Below, in pieces: positions 25,010-33,946 of a stretch of 64,000 nt of DNA (the first letter of the stretch is position 1; each line of letters opens with the position of its first letter). Under the pieces are notes generated by a model. It was not told the DNA's origin, ran no database searches, and saw only the letters and a program-made list of their open reading frames with translations. Source of the stretch: Lacipirellula limnantheis (lineage in GTDB: Bacteria; Planctomycetota; Planctomycetia; Pirellulales; Lacipirellulaceae). Where the stretch lies: the NCBI RefSeq assembly GCF_007746075.1, contig NZ_CP036339.1, positions 4,555,786 to 4,619,785 on the forward strand, given 5' to 3'. The position numbers and the translations under genes were made by a program.

Positions 25010-25195
25010 ATGGAAGAAGAACCACGCAAAGAGCCGCCGGCCAAGCCAGCGTATTACTATCCCTTCAGCTACCCGACGCCGATTCCCTGCAGCGAAGAGA
25101 AGAAACGGGAGTATGACGAAATCGGCGAGCGGATCGTCGAGCAACTGAAGCAGCGGAAGGGGCGGCGAAGTCGCTGGCGGCCGCGGGAGGGTTAG
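25010..25195 (+). CDS. Small Pro-rich conserved protein
   Basis: 61 residues from ATG 25010 (TATCCT 7 nt upstream). N-terminus rich in Glu, Lys and Pro, a YYYPFSYPTPIPCSEEKK motif, then a helical basic tail. A near-identical paralogue lies at 37759. Its stop overlaps the convergent 25192 gene by 4 nt. Confidence 0.7.
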   Translation: MEEEPRKEPPAKPAYYYPFSYPTPIPCSEEKKREYDEIGERIVEQLKQRKGRRSRWRPREG

Positions 25196-25551
25196 GCGTC
25201 AGCGTCGCGGTCGGGGGCAGAGGAGCGGCGTCCTATACGTCGCATGCGGAGGGAAAAATACGCTTGCTCGCCTACGGTAAAGGCAAGAAACATTAGCGGC
25301 AGCAGAAGTCCGAAGAATAAAAGCCCCTGCCGAAGGTGATCGCCTCCTGCGGCAATCACGGTTGCACCGATCATGCACGCAAGAAAAAACCCTGTCGTCA
25401 TGCGAAAAACTTTCCGTCGCATTGCCGGCAGTTCGTCATCAACTGCCTGGCGACCCCATTGGCGAGCGTAGAGATAGCCAGTGAAGGTGACCCAGCCAAA
25501 GAACAGTGCCAGAAAGCCGACAAGGGTAAACGGATCTTTCTCAAAGCTCAT
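25192..25551 (-). CDS. Three-helix membrane protein
   Basis: 119 residues, GAGGTG 5 nt before the ATG. Helices at about 9-26, 53-70 and 77-97, with a charged C-terminal tail. Paralogue at 37941-38300, with a few substitutions concentrated near the C-terminus. Unknown function. Confidence 0.75.
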   Translation of the reverse strand: MSFEKDPFTLVGFLALFFGWVTFTGYLYARQWGRQAVDDELPAMRRKVFRMTTGFFLACMIGATVIAAGGDHLRQGLLFFGLLLPLMFLAFTVGEQAYFSLRMRRIGRRSSAPDRDADA

Positions 25552-25648
25552 CAGACACCTCAGAACCTAAGGTCTCCCAAAAGTCGGAGGTCTTACATTT
25601 TAGCCGCCGCGGCAATGCAATCAGATAGGCGGCGACTAAAATAACTCC

Positions 25649-25891
25649 ATGAAGAGATTCCGATTCAGCGCCCGACTAATGCTTTTGGTGGTCGCTTTGC
25701 TGGCCGTTCTCTCGGCCTGGGGCCGAGTCGCGTGGTCGGAATACTGGGCGGAGCGTGAAGCCGAGAAACAGCGGCTCGCTCAGCAGCAACGCCTAGCCGC
25801 TCGGCCGCGCCGGCAATACCGGCACACGCCAAGGCGGCAATGGAAAGCGCCTACCGCCGATGAATCGTCGCCATCTGCCGGCAACAAGTAA
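25649..25891 (+). CDS. Small membrane-anchored basic protein
   Basis: 80 residues from ATG 25649 (TAAAAT 6 nt upstream). FRFSARLMLLVVALLAVLSA is the membrane helix, followed by an Arg/Gln-rich tail (EKQRLAQQQRLAARPRRQYR). Paralogue at 38398 differs at a few positions. Confidence 0.72.
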   Translation: MKRFRFSARLMLLVVALLAVLSAWGRVAWSEYWAEREAEKQRLAQQQRLAARPRRQYRHTPRRQWKAPTADESSPSAGNK

Positions 25892-26016
25892 TCACACACC
25901 ACCCAATTCTGCATCCCACAATTCTCGGCACGCTGAACGCGTTGGGGAACCCCACGATTCGTTCCGCGGCCTCAACGACATCGGCTTCAAAGACAAACCC
26001 ACTCGTAGCATCGACC

Positions 26017-26184
26017 ATGACACCTGAGGCACCACTGCCCGTCGTCCTCGTCACCGGCGGCAACCGTGGCATTGGCTTGGAAATCGCCGCGCAACTGGCT
26101 GGTACCGGCTATCACGCCGTCGTTGGTTGCCGAGATCAAGCCAAAGGGGAGGCGGCGGTGAAAGGTCTGAGAGAGGCCTGGTGA
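26017..26184 (+). pseudogene. Truncated short-chain dehydrogenase, N-terminal fragment 1
   Basis: 55 codons: VVLVTGGNRGIGLEIAAQLA is the SDR Rossmann TGxxxGIG nucleotide-binding start. The catalytic Tyr-x-x-x-Lys part is missing. The sequence after the stop (GAGATCGCTTGG) matches the last codons of the SDR C-terminus at 48446, so this is an internal deletion. Confidence 0.8.
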
Positions 26185-26420
26185 TGCTGCCGAGATCGCT
26201 TGGCAAATCGCGACGTCGCGACGACGATCAGCAAGAGTAGCGATGCGAGTCCGGTGGGCTGAGATTGTCGATCGAGTTGGCGCTACTCACGCCTCCTGTA
26301 GGCCCCGAGGCCGCCCGCTCTTGCGAGGAAACAGTGCAGTGCGACCTCGCAGATGCCCCTCAAAACAACTGGTCCTTAAATCGCCGCCTAGGGGCTGGCT
26401 GGAGTGCGAGAGCGACACCG

Positions 26421-26463
26421 GTGACAATTATCACGACGAAGTTTTGCTGGACATCATGTCCGG
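26421..26463 (+). repeat. Double-palindrome element, copy 7
   Basis: GTGACAATTATCAC at 26421-26434 and CTGGACATCATGTCCGG at 26447-26463. Confidence 0.85.
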
Positions 26464-26469
26464 CGAAAG

Positions 26470-26619
26470 TCATTCCTCGTGCACGCGTTTTGAAGTGCGC
26501 CTTCGCGGTCTCCGCTGCCCCAGCGGCGTCAGCGGCGGCACGTCGATTGTCTGGGCGAACGCCGCCGACCGATGCGCGACAATCGCGAAGGCGGCAAGGA
26601 TGGCGAGGCGGCGCTTCAT
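26470..26619 (-). pseudogene. Signal-peptide fragment, copy 2
   Basis: Starts at 26619 like 21366 (MKRRLAILAAFAIVAHRSAA, FAQTIDVPPLTPLG) but reads on 15 more codons into repeat DNA before stopping. Confidence 0.5.
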
Positions 26620-26697
26620 CGCAACAACTCCGCATGTGAAACACCGCCGCGCCGGACGACCCAGGCGCGGCCAGACGGTGGCAATCGTCCAGAAGAC

Positions 26698-26853
26698 ATG
26701 ACCGCCGTAAGTATTGCCGCCAACGAGCTTCAACAGGCTGGCTTAATTGAAGCGGAGCCGCCATCGGCTGGCAACTCTGCCCGCATTGATGTTCTACGAT
26801 TCAGGGCGACTGACCTTGGGCGGCGGTTTGCGAATACCGCGCTCGGACGGTAA
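26698..26853 (+). pseudogene. Crp/Fnr-like C-terminal fragment, copy 2
   Basis: 51 codons nearly identical to 21446-21601 (SIAANELQQAGLIEAE). Confidence 0.35.
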
Positions 26854-27213
26854 TCATGGCCTAGACGAAAGAGTTATTGACACACTAACTCGACTGCCTA
26901 CTCTCACTTAGCGGCGACGATCACCTGACACGAGTCGTCGCGGCTGTTCCTTTGCAGTTGCTCACACATCTACGCGGCCATCAGCACGACGCCGACCGTG
27001 CGGTCCCGTATAGACCCTTAGCTGCACCGCGCCGTCGGGCATTTCCGACCGTTGCGAAGCCACGATTGGCTGCCAACTCCAGCTTCCCCCGCCGCTGTTT
27101 TCTGACAGGATGCTATTGATGGGCCTCCAAAGGGTTAGGGGGAAAGGTAGCATAGGCGATCGCGGGCAACTAAACTGCGGGTCCCACGGCCTCAACGTTG
27201 ACGGGACTAATAA
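26854..27213. other. No intact gene
   Basis: A minus-strand stretch (about 26985-27130) encodes SENSGGGSWSWQPIVASQRS and GAVQLRVYTGP, protein-like but without start; probably a remnant. Confidence 0.35.
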
Positions 27214-27804
27214 ATGTCACTCTGTCGTTCGATCTGCTCGATAAGCGCTCTCTTCGCTCTTCACGGCGGACTGCTCGACGCTGCACCTCTCACGTTTCGG
27301 CTTGTTGAGAATGGCACCGGGGCCGTTGCCGCGCATCTCACTCTCAACGACCCCGCCCCATTTACATATGTGAATGTTCAACTACTCTCTTTCACGAGTT
27401 ACGGTGCGACAGAGCTTACGAATCGAGGGATTCAGGCGTTTCCACTGCTAGGCGATTACAGCTATACCGTGCCAGCAGGTCCGTTCGCTGGGACATTCAA
27501 CGACAACCCCAACGGTTCGGTGATTCTTGATGCAGATGGCTCTGGATTAATTGGAAGCGGCGGCCAGTTCGCCACGATCTTCGGCGATGCGCCTCTTCCA
27601 AGACCATTACTCGTCGCGACCTTGCGACTTAATTTCGGGGTGCCGAACAACGCCGTGCTGGCGGTGGATGAAATTCGAATCATTCCGAGCGGGGCAAATG
27701 GAGCCGCCATACAAGGCGAATGGCTGCTGGTTCCAGAGCCCTCAACTTTCGCAGGGGCGTCGATGACCTTGCTAACCTTCGCCGCCCTCCGTCGCCGCAA
27801 CTAA
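27214..27804 (+). CDS. PEP-CTERM secreted protein
   Basis: 196 residues. Signal peptide (about 1-23), a beta-rich extracellular domain (residues 24-170) and the sorting tail VPEPSTF, hydrophobic GASMTLLTFAAL, RRRN at the extreme C-terminus. This is the PEP-CTERM signal processed by exosortase for surface or exopolysaccharide-associated export. The domain itself is not a recognised enzyme. No exosortase in this window. Confidence 0.88.
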   Translation: MSLCRSICSISALFALHGGLLDAAPLTFRLVENGTGAVAAHLTLNDPAPFTYVNVQLLSFTSYGATELTNRGIQAFPLLGDYSYTVPAGPFAGTFNDNPNGSVILDADGSGLIGSGGQFATIFGDAPLPRPLLVATLRLNFGVPNNAVLAVDEIRIIPSGANGAAIQGEWLLVPEPSTFAGASMTLLTFAALRRRN

Positions 27805-27978
27805 CACCTCCGCCTGCCCGCGACGGGACCAGACTTGCGGGCGGCGAAGGCGGCGTGACATAAGGAAAGAATTTGATGACGGCGAAATTGAGCGTAGCCA
27901 AATAAGAGTACGGGAGTCGTTGTCGCAAGTAGGAAGTTTCTGAGACTGATTCGCACCCTTTTCATTTAAGGGGCCTAC

Positions 27979-28190
27979 TCATCGTAACCTGCGAGCGCAC
28001 GCATTGCTCGTCGAACGCATGGTGATGCCGCTATGGAGTATGGTACCACCGAACATCCCAAGGTAGCCTACGCTGCTGCATAGCGTAACAACCGTCCCCA
28101 ACAACACGGCGACGACGCTTACACAGATTAGCGCCGAGCGAATCGAGAACTGGCGACGGAAGCGGAGAACGCCGACGCCGCGGCGAGGGC
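27979..28190 (-). pseudogene. Orphan YIRY-family C-terminal fragment
   Basis: GVGVLRFRRQFSIRSALICV, SVVAVLLGTVVTL, then the frame runs on through the normal stop position. No N-terminus. Confidence 0.6.
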
Positions 28191-28399
28191 GAAGATGAGG
28201 GTTGGCTCGGCGTCGAGCGACGTAAGCACCCAGGCGCACCTGCTCTGCGACTCAGTACATTCCATCCACGTTCGCCTAGCGGACTTAACTTGTGGCCGAA
28301 ACAGTGGCGTCCTCGATACAATTGACTGGATCGAGCGGTCTACTTCATGGCAGTCAGTCCCACGCGTCGCCAGAACCTCTTTTCAAACGGCGTCTCATC

Positions 28400-30184
28400 A
28401 TGGTTCACACTCGATGGAAGGGTGCAATGGCACTCCTTTTTATCTATTTGCGCTTCGCCACGCTTCTAAACGCGGACGACAATATCGCGGGACTTATTGA
28501 CCAACTCGTCAGCATCGATACGCCGGGTACAGGTTACGCTGAGTATTTTTCGGGCAGCGATTTCTTACCTTACGACGACGCGGAGCAGTTGGGAACGTTA
28601 GTAATCGGCGCGACGGGCGAGCGGTCTCCCGTGATGCGGAAAATCGTCGCGGCCGGCTTCGATGCGGTTCCCGAATTGCTAAAACACCTCGGCGACGAAC
28701 GCAAGGTCAACTTGCCGCCCGTCGAATCCGGCGGATTCGCCTGGATCGCGTTCGACAACGAGTGCGATTACAACAGGGCCACGAGAGTAGCGGCGACTCA
28801 GGGCGTCAATGTCGATAGCCGTGCGGAGCGCAAAGAACCACCTAAACGCCATGAGGTGACAGTCGGCGACCTTTGCTTCGTCGCCTTGGGTCAAATAGTG
28901 AATCGAAAATGGTCTGCGATTCGTTATCAGCCAACGGCAGGACGGATCATCAGCTCCCCGACTCATTCTACGAAGCTGAGACAAGGCATCCTCGCGGAGT
29001 GGGGCGCGCTGAGCAGGGAAGAACATCGACGGAGGCTGATCGACGATTTTCGCAAGCCAGATTCGGTAGACCGAATCATCGGCGCGTACCAACGGTTATC
29101 CCTCTACTACCCGGAAGAAGTCGAAAAGTTGGTCCTGGAACTGCTGGACCGACCCATCACGGACGCAGATAAGGCCTGGCAGTTTGCCGATCTACTTTGC
29201 GAAATTGAAGAGGCTGAGAAGCAACGGGGTAAACTCGAAGAATTACTCCGTCAGCACGGAGAACATTATCGCGAGGCAATTCAAGCACGCCTGTTCGAAA
29301 CACTCAGGGGGACAGATGCGGTGGAAAAGATAGGCTACGAGTTGAGCCGTCGCGAACTACTCGCTCGAAAAACTCTTCACGAGGCCTTCGATTGGCCCGA
29401 ACCTGTTCGGTTTGCCGACTGGGCGAAGACGCCCGTGGTGACGTTCGACAATTTGGTCGTGGCCCGCATCATCAAATCGCTGACGCATGATGACTCGCTC
29501 GCGATTGGTGAGCGAGTTCGGGCGATTATGGAGGCAGACAGATTTAAGAATGACACTGACATGGTTGAAGCGTGTCTGACATGCCTGGCGAGTCGCTCGC
29601 AGTTTGGCGATTTTCTCGCCGATCGGCTCCGTCAGGTCGACTTTCAGACTGCAACCGAGGAGCAGTTTCCCGGCTACTACCTGGCAGCGATTGCCCGTTC
29701 CAAATCGCCAGCTGTGCAGGCGGAGCTGGAGAGAATCTTGAGCACATCTGGAGACCCTGGACTGTTCACCGTCGCAGCGACGGTCAAGGCTCAAGATTCC
29801 TGGAAAGACGTATTAGATCGCGCACGAGGCGTATTAAACGGCTTGCCGCCTGACACAAAAGATGGCGGGCAGCTTCTAGAATTTATCGTCGAGAAGTCGC
29901 CGGCTGACGCGGAATCAGTTTTCAAGGACTTTCTCAAACCCAATACACCCTCGCGATGCAATTCAGCATGCGAAGTGCTGTGGGAGAATCCACTATCGCA
30001 AAAGGTTCTTGTGCCTCTTCTGGACGACGATCGTTCCATACCTGGCGTTAGACAATCGGTTCGCGATCGAGCAGCCTCCGCGATCAGCCACTCCATCGAA
30101 TCAATTGACTTCGATTCCCTTTGGTTGAGATCGTCGAAGGATGCTGCAATTCTAAAGATCAAAGAGTATTGCAGCCAGCGATAG
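28400..30184 (+). CDS. Secreted HEAT-like repeat protein
   Basis: 594 residues from ATG 28400, chosen so the signal peptide (WKGAMALLFIYLRFATLLNA) is N-terminal. The mature start DDNIAGLIDQLVSIDTPGTG, later ERSPVMRKIVAAGFDAVPEL and LLKHLGDER, and many helical repeats to the end match a planctomycete family of large exported HEAT/armadillo-type proteins (from memory). No catalytic motif. Probably periplasmic scaffold; stands alone. Confidence 0.8.
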   Translation: MVHTRWKGAMALLFIYLRFATLLNADDNIAGLIDQLVSIDTPGTGYAEYFSGSDFLPYDDAEQLGTLVIGATGERSPVMRKIVAAGFDAVPELLKHLGDERKVNLPPVESGGFAWIAFDNECDYNRATRVAATQGVNVDSRAERKEPPKRHEVTVGDLCFVALGQIVNRKWSAIRYQPTAGRIISSPTHSTKLRQGILAEWGALSREEHRRRLIDDFRKPDSVDRIIGAYQRLSLYYPEEVEKLVLELLDRPITDADKAWQFADLLCEIEEAEKQRGKLEELLRQHGEHYREAIQARLFETLRGTDAVEKIGYELSRRELLARKTLHEAFDWPEPVRFADWAKTPVVTFDNLVVARIIKSLTHDDSLAIGERVRAIMEADRFKNDTDMVEACLTCLASRSQFGDFLADRLRQVDFQTATEEQFPGYYLAAIARSKSPAVQAELERILSTSGDPGLFTVAATVKAQDSWKDVLDRARGVLNGLPPDTKDGGQLLEFIVEKSPADAESVFKDFLKPNTPSRCNSACEVLWENPLSQKVLVPLLDDDRSIPGVRQSVRDRAASAISHSIESIDFDSLWLRSSKDAAILKIKEYCSQR

Positions 30185-30288
30185 CCCTTGCACACCCGTC
30201 TGTGCCCCGCACGAAAATCCTTGCTCAGTTTTCGGGCTTAATTGGGCAGAGGAATGACCGCTTCCTTTCCAAGGAAGAAGTCATCAAC

Positions 30289-30465
30289 GCAGGCCGGCGC
30301 TTCAACTTCGATCGCTTGTTGCTGCTCATAGCTCCGTCACCTTCCAGCCACCCCTTGGGCCTTGGTGTGCCGAGCGCGACCTGCGACCTCCTGAGGAGCA
30401 AGGGGGCCTTTGCTTAGCTTTCACCGACAACACGCGCGCTTCTACTTGGTGGGACGTCAGCTCCT
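30289..30465 (+). repeat. Mosaic repeat, shared with 50335-50745
   Basis: GGCCGGCGCTTCAACTTCGA, CTGCTCATAGCTCCGTCA and GACAACACGCGCGCTTCTAC occur in both. The second copy has about 220 extra bp in the middle. Confidence 0.7.
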
Positions 30466-30500
30466 CGCCGAGTTGCCGCCAAGCGGCTGGCAAGGCCGCG

Positions 30501-30722
30501 GCGAGATCGATCGCCAACGCTTGGCTTGAGCGTCATTGCTGACAGTTATCACGAGATAGTTGCCGGACATCATGTCCGGCGGCGATCGTCTAGCTCCGCC
30601 TGGCAAATGGCCCGACGACCGACGGCGTTCCGAGCACAGTGGGATTCGGGTCAGAAACCCCAAGGCGGAGGCGTTGGTCAGCTTGGGTGGACGCGTCGCT
30701 GACATCGCCTTCACGGTTTCCT
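30501..30722 (+). repeat. 222-bp repeat with a double palindrome, shared with 41330-41550
   Basis: Near-identical: GATCGATCGCCAACGCTTGG, GTCTAGCTCCGCCTGGCAAA and GACGCGTCGCTGACATCGCC in both copies. Confidence 0.8.
30539..30579 (+). repeat. Double-palindrome element, copy 8
   Basis: CTGACAGTTATCAC at 30539-30552 and CCGGACATCATGTCCGG at 30563-30579. Confidence 0.8.
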
Positions 30723-30829
30723 GAACCAACGATGATCACGCTCGCCGCCATGGCCTCTGTGATCGCCTTCGCGGCTATACGGCGACTAGCGTAGGAACGG
30801 TTCCAACGCCTCATTCTTAAGCACCGGCT

Positions 30830-31291
30830 TCAGCCAAGCGTCAGCCGACTCGCCGCGACGCCCATTCCGAGCGTGACAATGATTACGGTCGCAGCAATGG
30901 CCAGCGTTTTGAGACTGAAACGAAACGGCCGTCTGATCAACAGGCTAATGCCAGTAAGCCCGCTAATTGTAACCATGAGCCAGTAGGGCACTAACATGCC
31001 CCAAAAAACTTGGCCCGCGTAAAACGCAGGAAGAGGGAATGAGATTAGATCGTCGAGATTGCGACGTTCCGAGGAATCAAAAAACAACCTACCTGTATCC
31101 TGACCCGACTGAGGGTAGATGCGCCGCAGTACAAGCCCCGCATTTTTTGACTCGACGCGCCACCAACCACGGGTCGGCTCTCGATACGCCACGATGTCGT
31201 TGTATCTAAAGCTACGCATCCACAGAATCACGAAGCAGGCGGTCGCCAGTAGGCAGGTGACGGCGACTGTTCGTTTGAGCTTGGGGAGCAT
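30830..31291 (-). CDS. Divergent YIRY-like membrane protein
   Basis: 153 residues, same plan as the YIRY family but with little identity: N-terminal helix (KRTVAVTCLLATACFVILWM), polar middle of about 70 residues, VPYWLMVTISGLTGISLL and a final RPFRFSLKTLAIAATVIIVT helix. TAGCAT lies 6 nt before ATG 31291. Confidence 0.72.
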   Translation of the reverse strand: MLPKLKRTVAVTCLLATACFVILWMRSFRYNDIVAYREPTRGWWRVESKNAGLVLRRIYPQSGQDTGRLFFDSSERRNLDDLISFPLPAFYAGQVFWGMLVPYWLMVTISGLTGISLLIRRPFRFSLKTLAIAATVIIVTLGMGVAASRLTLG

Positions 31292-31355
31292 GCTACAATG
31301 CTACCCGCATAGTTGATCGGGCTCCAAGCCTTCCCAATGTTAGAGGCTGCCAACT

Positions 31356-31931
31356 ATGGTGAACCGCCGCGAACGATCTAAGCTGTGCGCGCTTATGACC
31401 GGGCTATGTGATCAACGCATATCCGGAAAGGAGTTCTTCAATACCCTCGTTGATATCGAACCTGATGACGATTCGACGCTGGAATTGGTCATCGTCTGGT
31501 TACTTGACGCTTGGGACCCTGAATGGCCATGGGAGAATCGCTTCGATCACGACGATCCTCCGTATCGTATACGACGACAAATGGCGCTGTTTCGCAGGTT
31601 TCTGCTCAGCGAGTTGCCTTATCAGTGGCCCGAAGACGCGTACCTCATTGACGGCTATCCAATGATTCGCCTCTGGACGGCAGGGTTGAGCATCAGTGCC
31701 GCGATGCTGACAATTCCGGTCGCGCTCAACCGCTTCGAAGTCGCACCATTTGCAATCGCATTTACATTACTGGCTGTATGGCTTCTGCGCCGCGAACGAT
31801 ATGCTAATCAACGCGATTGGGACCGAACCTGCTCCCGTGCGACCGAGTTTGGCGAACCTCAGTGGTGGCCCTTCCTGAACGGCGAGTCTTTTCATGCAGC
31901 CGGTCCATCTCGCTGTCGGCTGGCTTCTTAG
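31356..31931 (+). CDS. Hypothetical membrane protein
   Basis: 191 residues. Soluble N-terminal about 105 residues (acidic, with LDAWDPEWPWENRFDHDDPP), two close transmembrane helices (about 109-145), then a cytoplasmic tail with EFGEPQWWPF. TAGAGG lies 9 nt before the start. No known family. Confidence 0.68.
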   Translation: MVNRRERSKLCALMTGLCDQRISGKEFFNTLVDIEPDDDSTLELVIVWLLDAWDPEWPWENRFDHDDPPYRIRRQMALFRRFLLSELPYQWPEDAYLIDGYPMIRLWTAGLSISAAMLTIPVALNRFEVAPFAIAFTLLAVWLLRRERYANQRDWDRTCSRATEFGEPQWWPFLNGESFHAAGPSRCRLAS

Positions 31932-32155
31932 AGAGTGGCGGTGCCAGCGTTTATGGGCAGATTCCTGCCTCAAAAAAGCGAGAAGTGCCGGGCAAAAACA
32001 GCCAAGTCGCAAATAAGGCCCCTTTCGCCCCTCTTCTGAAACCTACCCGCCAAGGGAATGCGTCAGCGAAGCTGCTAGGGGGCTTAAAAGTCCCCTGAGG
32101 GCATAGTTTGACGCAGCATTAGGAGGTCCATCGCTTCTACGATTAGCGGTCGCTA
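31932..32155. other. Intergenic, nothing recognised
   Basis: No gene and no clear hairpin with T-run between convergent genes. Confidence 0.4.
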
Positions 32156-33280
32156 TCAATTCTCGAACCGCAGATTTAGCGTACGCGAGGTGCCGCTGCG
32201 AAGTACGGTAACGGTGGCTTCATCATCCGCATAGAACCAAGACTGAATTTCAGCCGTTGGCTGTTTCTCAACCTTCTTCCCATTCACTTCAATGATTACA
32301 TCATTGACCATGAAGCCGGCATTGAACGCAGGACTATTGGGTTCGACTCTACCAACTGTCATGCCCTCGGGGGTGCGCAGGGGCGTCAGACCGAGCGGCG
32401 GCGTTGGCCGGTGCAACTTATTGGGGGTCAAATATACGGTGTTCCGAAAGCAATCGAACGTAACGTTGTACCGGCGTAAATAGTCAAGCCCCAGGCGATT
32501 AGACCCGGATGTTTCCGCCACCCGCACACTCTCCTGCGAGTTGCCGCCGCACCTGACCATGGCCAGCTTCCCCAGTCGCCTTCGATACGTTCCGCCTAAC
32601 GTGCTGAACTCAGTTTCTCCGTCTAGCGTCAAAAACCCAGTGGCTGAAAGCGAATTGAATTGCTCCGTGCTCAGGCCGATCTCACCATTGCTGCCCGTGT
32701 CGATCATGCACAACGCTCTCGTTCCGTCCCCCAACTCGATTTCGAGTCTTGGAAACAAGTCGTCGGCATTGGCAACTGTTATGGGATGCCCCCATTCCGG
32801 TAGCGGCTCAGCATCGCTAGATAGAATGCGCATCTTTCCATTTTCAAAATCCAATTGAACGATGTACGCACGGAAGAGAGGAACGCCGAGAATTCCTTTC
32901 ACGTCGATGCCGGAAGGCGCGCGAACGTAGGAGAGGTCTGCACACCACACCGAGCCAGGGCTATTTAGCGGTAATTTCCCAATCGTGAACGCTGGAGGTG
33001 CAAATCGTTCGACTTCCAAACTACCCTCTGCTGCCCTCACGACGACAGAAGGTAGTTGCCGGTGCAGCAGATGCTTCACGCCGACATCGAACACATGTCT
33101 AGATGCTCCCGAGTCCACAACGAAAAGATGCTCTTTGTCGCCAACATTTACGGGAATTACGACAACATCGTTTTCAAACTGCGAAATTGGAAACTCAGCG
33201 AGAACATCGCTTGAGTAAGCCGGAGTTGTATGACCGAGGACAGCCACTACGAGCAATAGGTGTCGGCGCAACCAACTCAT
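32156..33280 (-). CDS. Exported retropepsin-like aspartyl protease with PDZ domain
   Basis: 374 residues with signal peptide (LLLVVAVLGHTTPAYS). Two aspartyl-protease half-sites in one chain: VVDSGAS (D56) and MIDTGSN (D194), each followed by beta-rich lobes, the second with GLDYLRRYNVTFDC. A C-terminal PDZ domain (about 295-372: LRTPEGMTVGRVEPNSPAFN, AGFMVNDVIIEVNGK). This is the layout of bacterial gag-polyprotein-like aspartyl proteases. Expected in periplasm or cell surface; substrate unknown. No operon partner. Confidence 0.88.
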   Translation of the reverse strand: MSWLRRHLLLVVAVLGHTTPAYSSDVLAEFPISQFENDVVVIPVNVGDKEHLFVVDSGASRHVFDVGVKHLLHRQLPSVVVRAAEGSLEVERFAPPAFTIGKLPLNSPGSVWCADLSYVRAPSGIDVKGILGVPLFRAYIVQLDFENGKMRILSSDAEPLPEWGHPITVANADDLFPRLEIELGDGTRALCMIDTGSNGEIGLSTEQFNSLSATGFLTLDGETEFSTLGGTYRRRLGKLAMVRCGGNSQESVRVAETSGSNRLGLDYLRRYNVTFDCFRNTVYLTPNKLHRPTPPLGLTPLRTPEGMTVGRVEPNSPAFNAGFMVNDVIIEVNGKKVEKQPTAEIQSWFYADDEATVTVLRSGTSRTLNLRFEN

Positions 33281-33562
33281 GTACGTCCTCTCGCAACGAT
33301 CTTCCCACCGTCGATAGCTATATAAATTTGTTTCGCAGGTGCGCGCAGCATTCTAGGGGCACCGCAGCACCATCGACAATATTAAACGTACATCAGTGCG
33401 AGGGGGCGATCATGGCAGCAATCGCGAACGACTGCCCGCCAAAAGAGGTGCTCAAGAGAGCCGCCAAGAAAACTGTTCTGCGCACGCATCCCATAACGTT
33501 CGCGCTCTCGCCCGGCCTTGCGACGAGCCGCCTTGGAACTCCCGCCCAATCGAGACCAGCGA
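33281..33562. other. Intergenic, no supported gene
   Basis: Contains TATATAAATTTG near 33320 on the plus strand; overlapping frames on both strands have no motif. Confidence 0.35.
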
Positions 33563-33648
33563 CATTCATTCCGCAGCTTCACGATCCGCTCGGCGATCAT
33601 CGCCACGACGGTCGTGGCTGGGCTGCTGGGGATGGCGGTGATTCTGTA
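33563..33648 (+). pseudogene. Orphan YIRY-family C-terminal fragment, plus strand
   Basis: RSFTIRSAIIATTVVAGLLG MAVIL and stop. The only copy of this fragment seen on the plus strand. It is followed 21 nt later by the promoter of the 33683 gene. Confidence 0.75.
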
Positions 33649-33682
33649 GGAAGGTTCCGCGGAGGCGGTTAAAATGCGGGGC

Positions 33683-33940
33683 ATGGATATCGCCACGCTC
33701 GCCATGCAATTCTGGGGAAGAATCATCTTCGTGGCGTTCAAAAAGTATGTATTTCCGGGAGACCAACAAACCCAATGGAATGCAATAACAAACCATGCGG
33801 AGGGGTTTGGCCTTCGCATTTCGGTCTTTTTTACGTTCTACGCCGGTGACGGGGGGGTTGCCAGCGCGCTCAAGAGTAAATTCACGAAGAAGTCGCTGGA
33901 GGAGGGAACCTTCGCCTTTATTATCTCATTGAAGGTTTAG
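33683..33940 (+). CDS. Small hypothetical protein before the ankyrin gene
   Basis: 85 residues from ATG 33683 (TAAAAT 7 nt upstream). Amphipathic/aromatic: MQFWGRIIFVAFKKYVF, LRISVFFTFYAGDGG. Only 6 nt separate its stop from the ankyrin gene start, so the two are probably co-transcribed. Confidence 0.65.
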   Translation: MDIATLAMQFWGRIIFVAFKKYVFPGDQQTQWNAITNHAEGFGLRISVFFTFYAGDGGVASALKSKFTKKSLEEGTFAFIISLKV

Positions 33941-33946
33941 TTTTCA

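Larger units (their letters stand above)
24890..26200 (+). repeat. Segmental duplication, copy 1 (copy 2 at 37690-38945)
   Basis: Four features in the same order and spacing as copy 2 at an offset of 12,749 bp for most of its length: upstream repeat, 61-residue gene, convergent three-helix gene, membrane gene, truncated dehydrogenase. Identity is high throughout 25200-25890. Confidence 0.85.
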
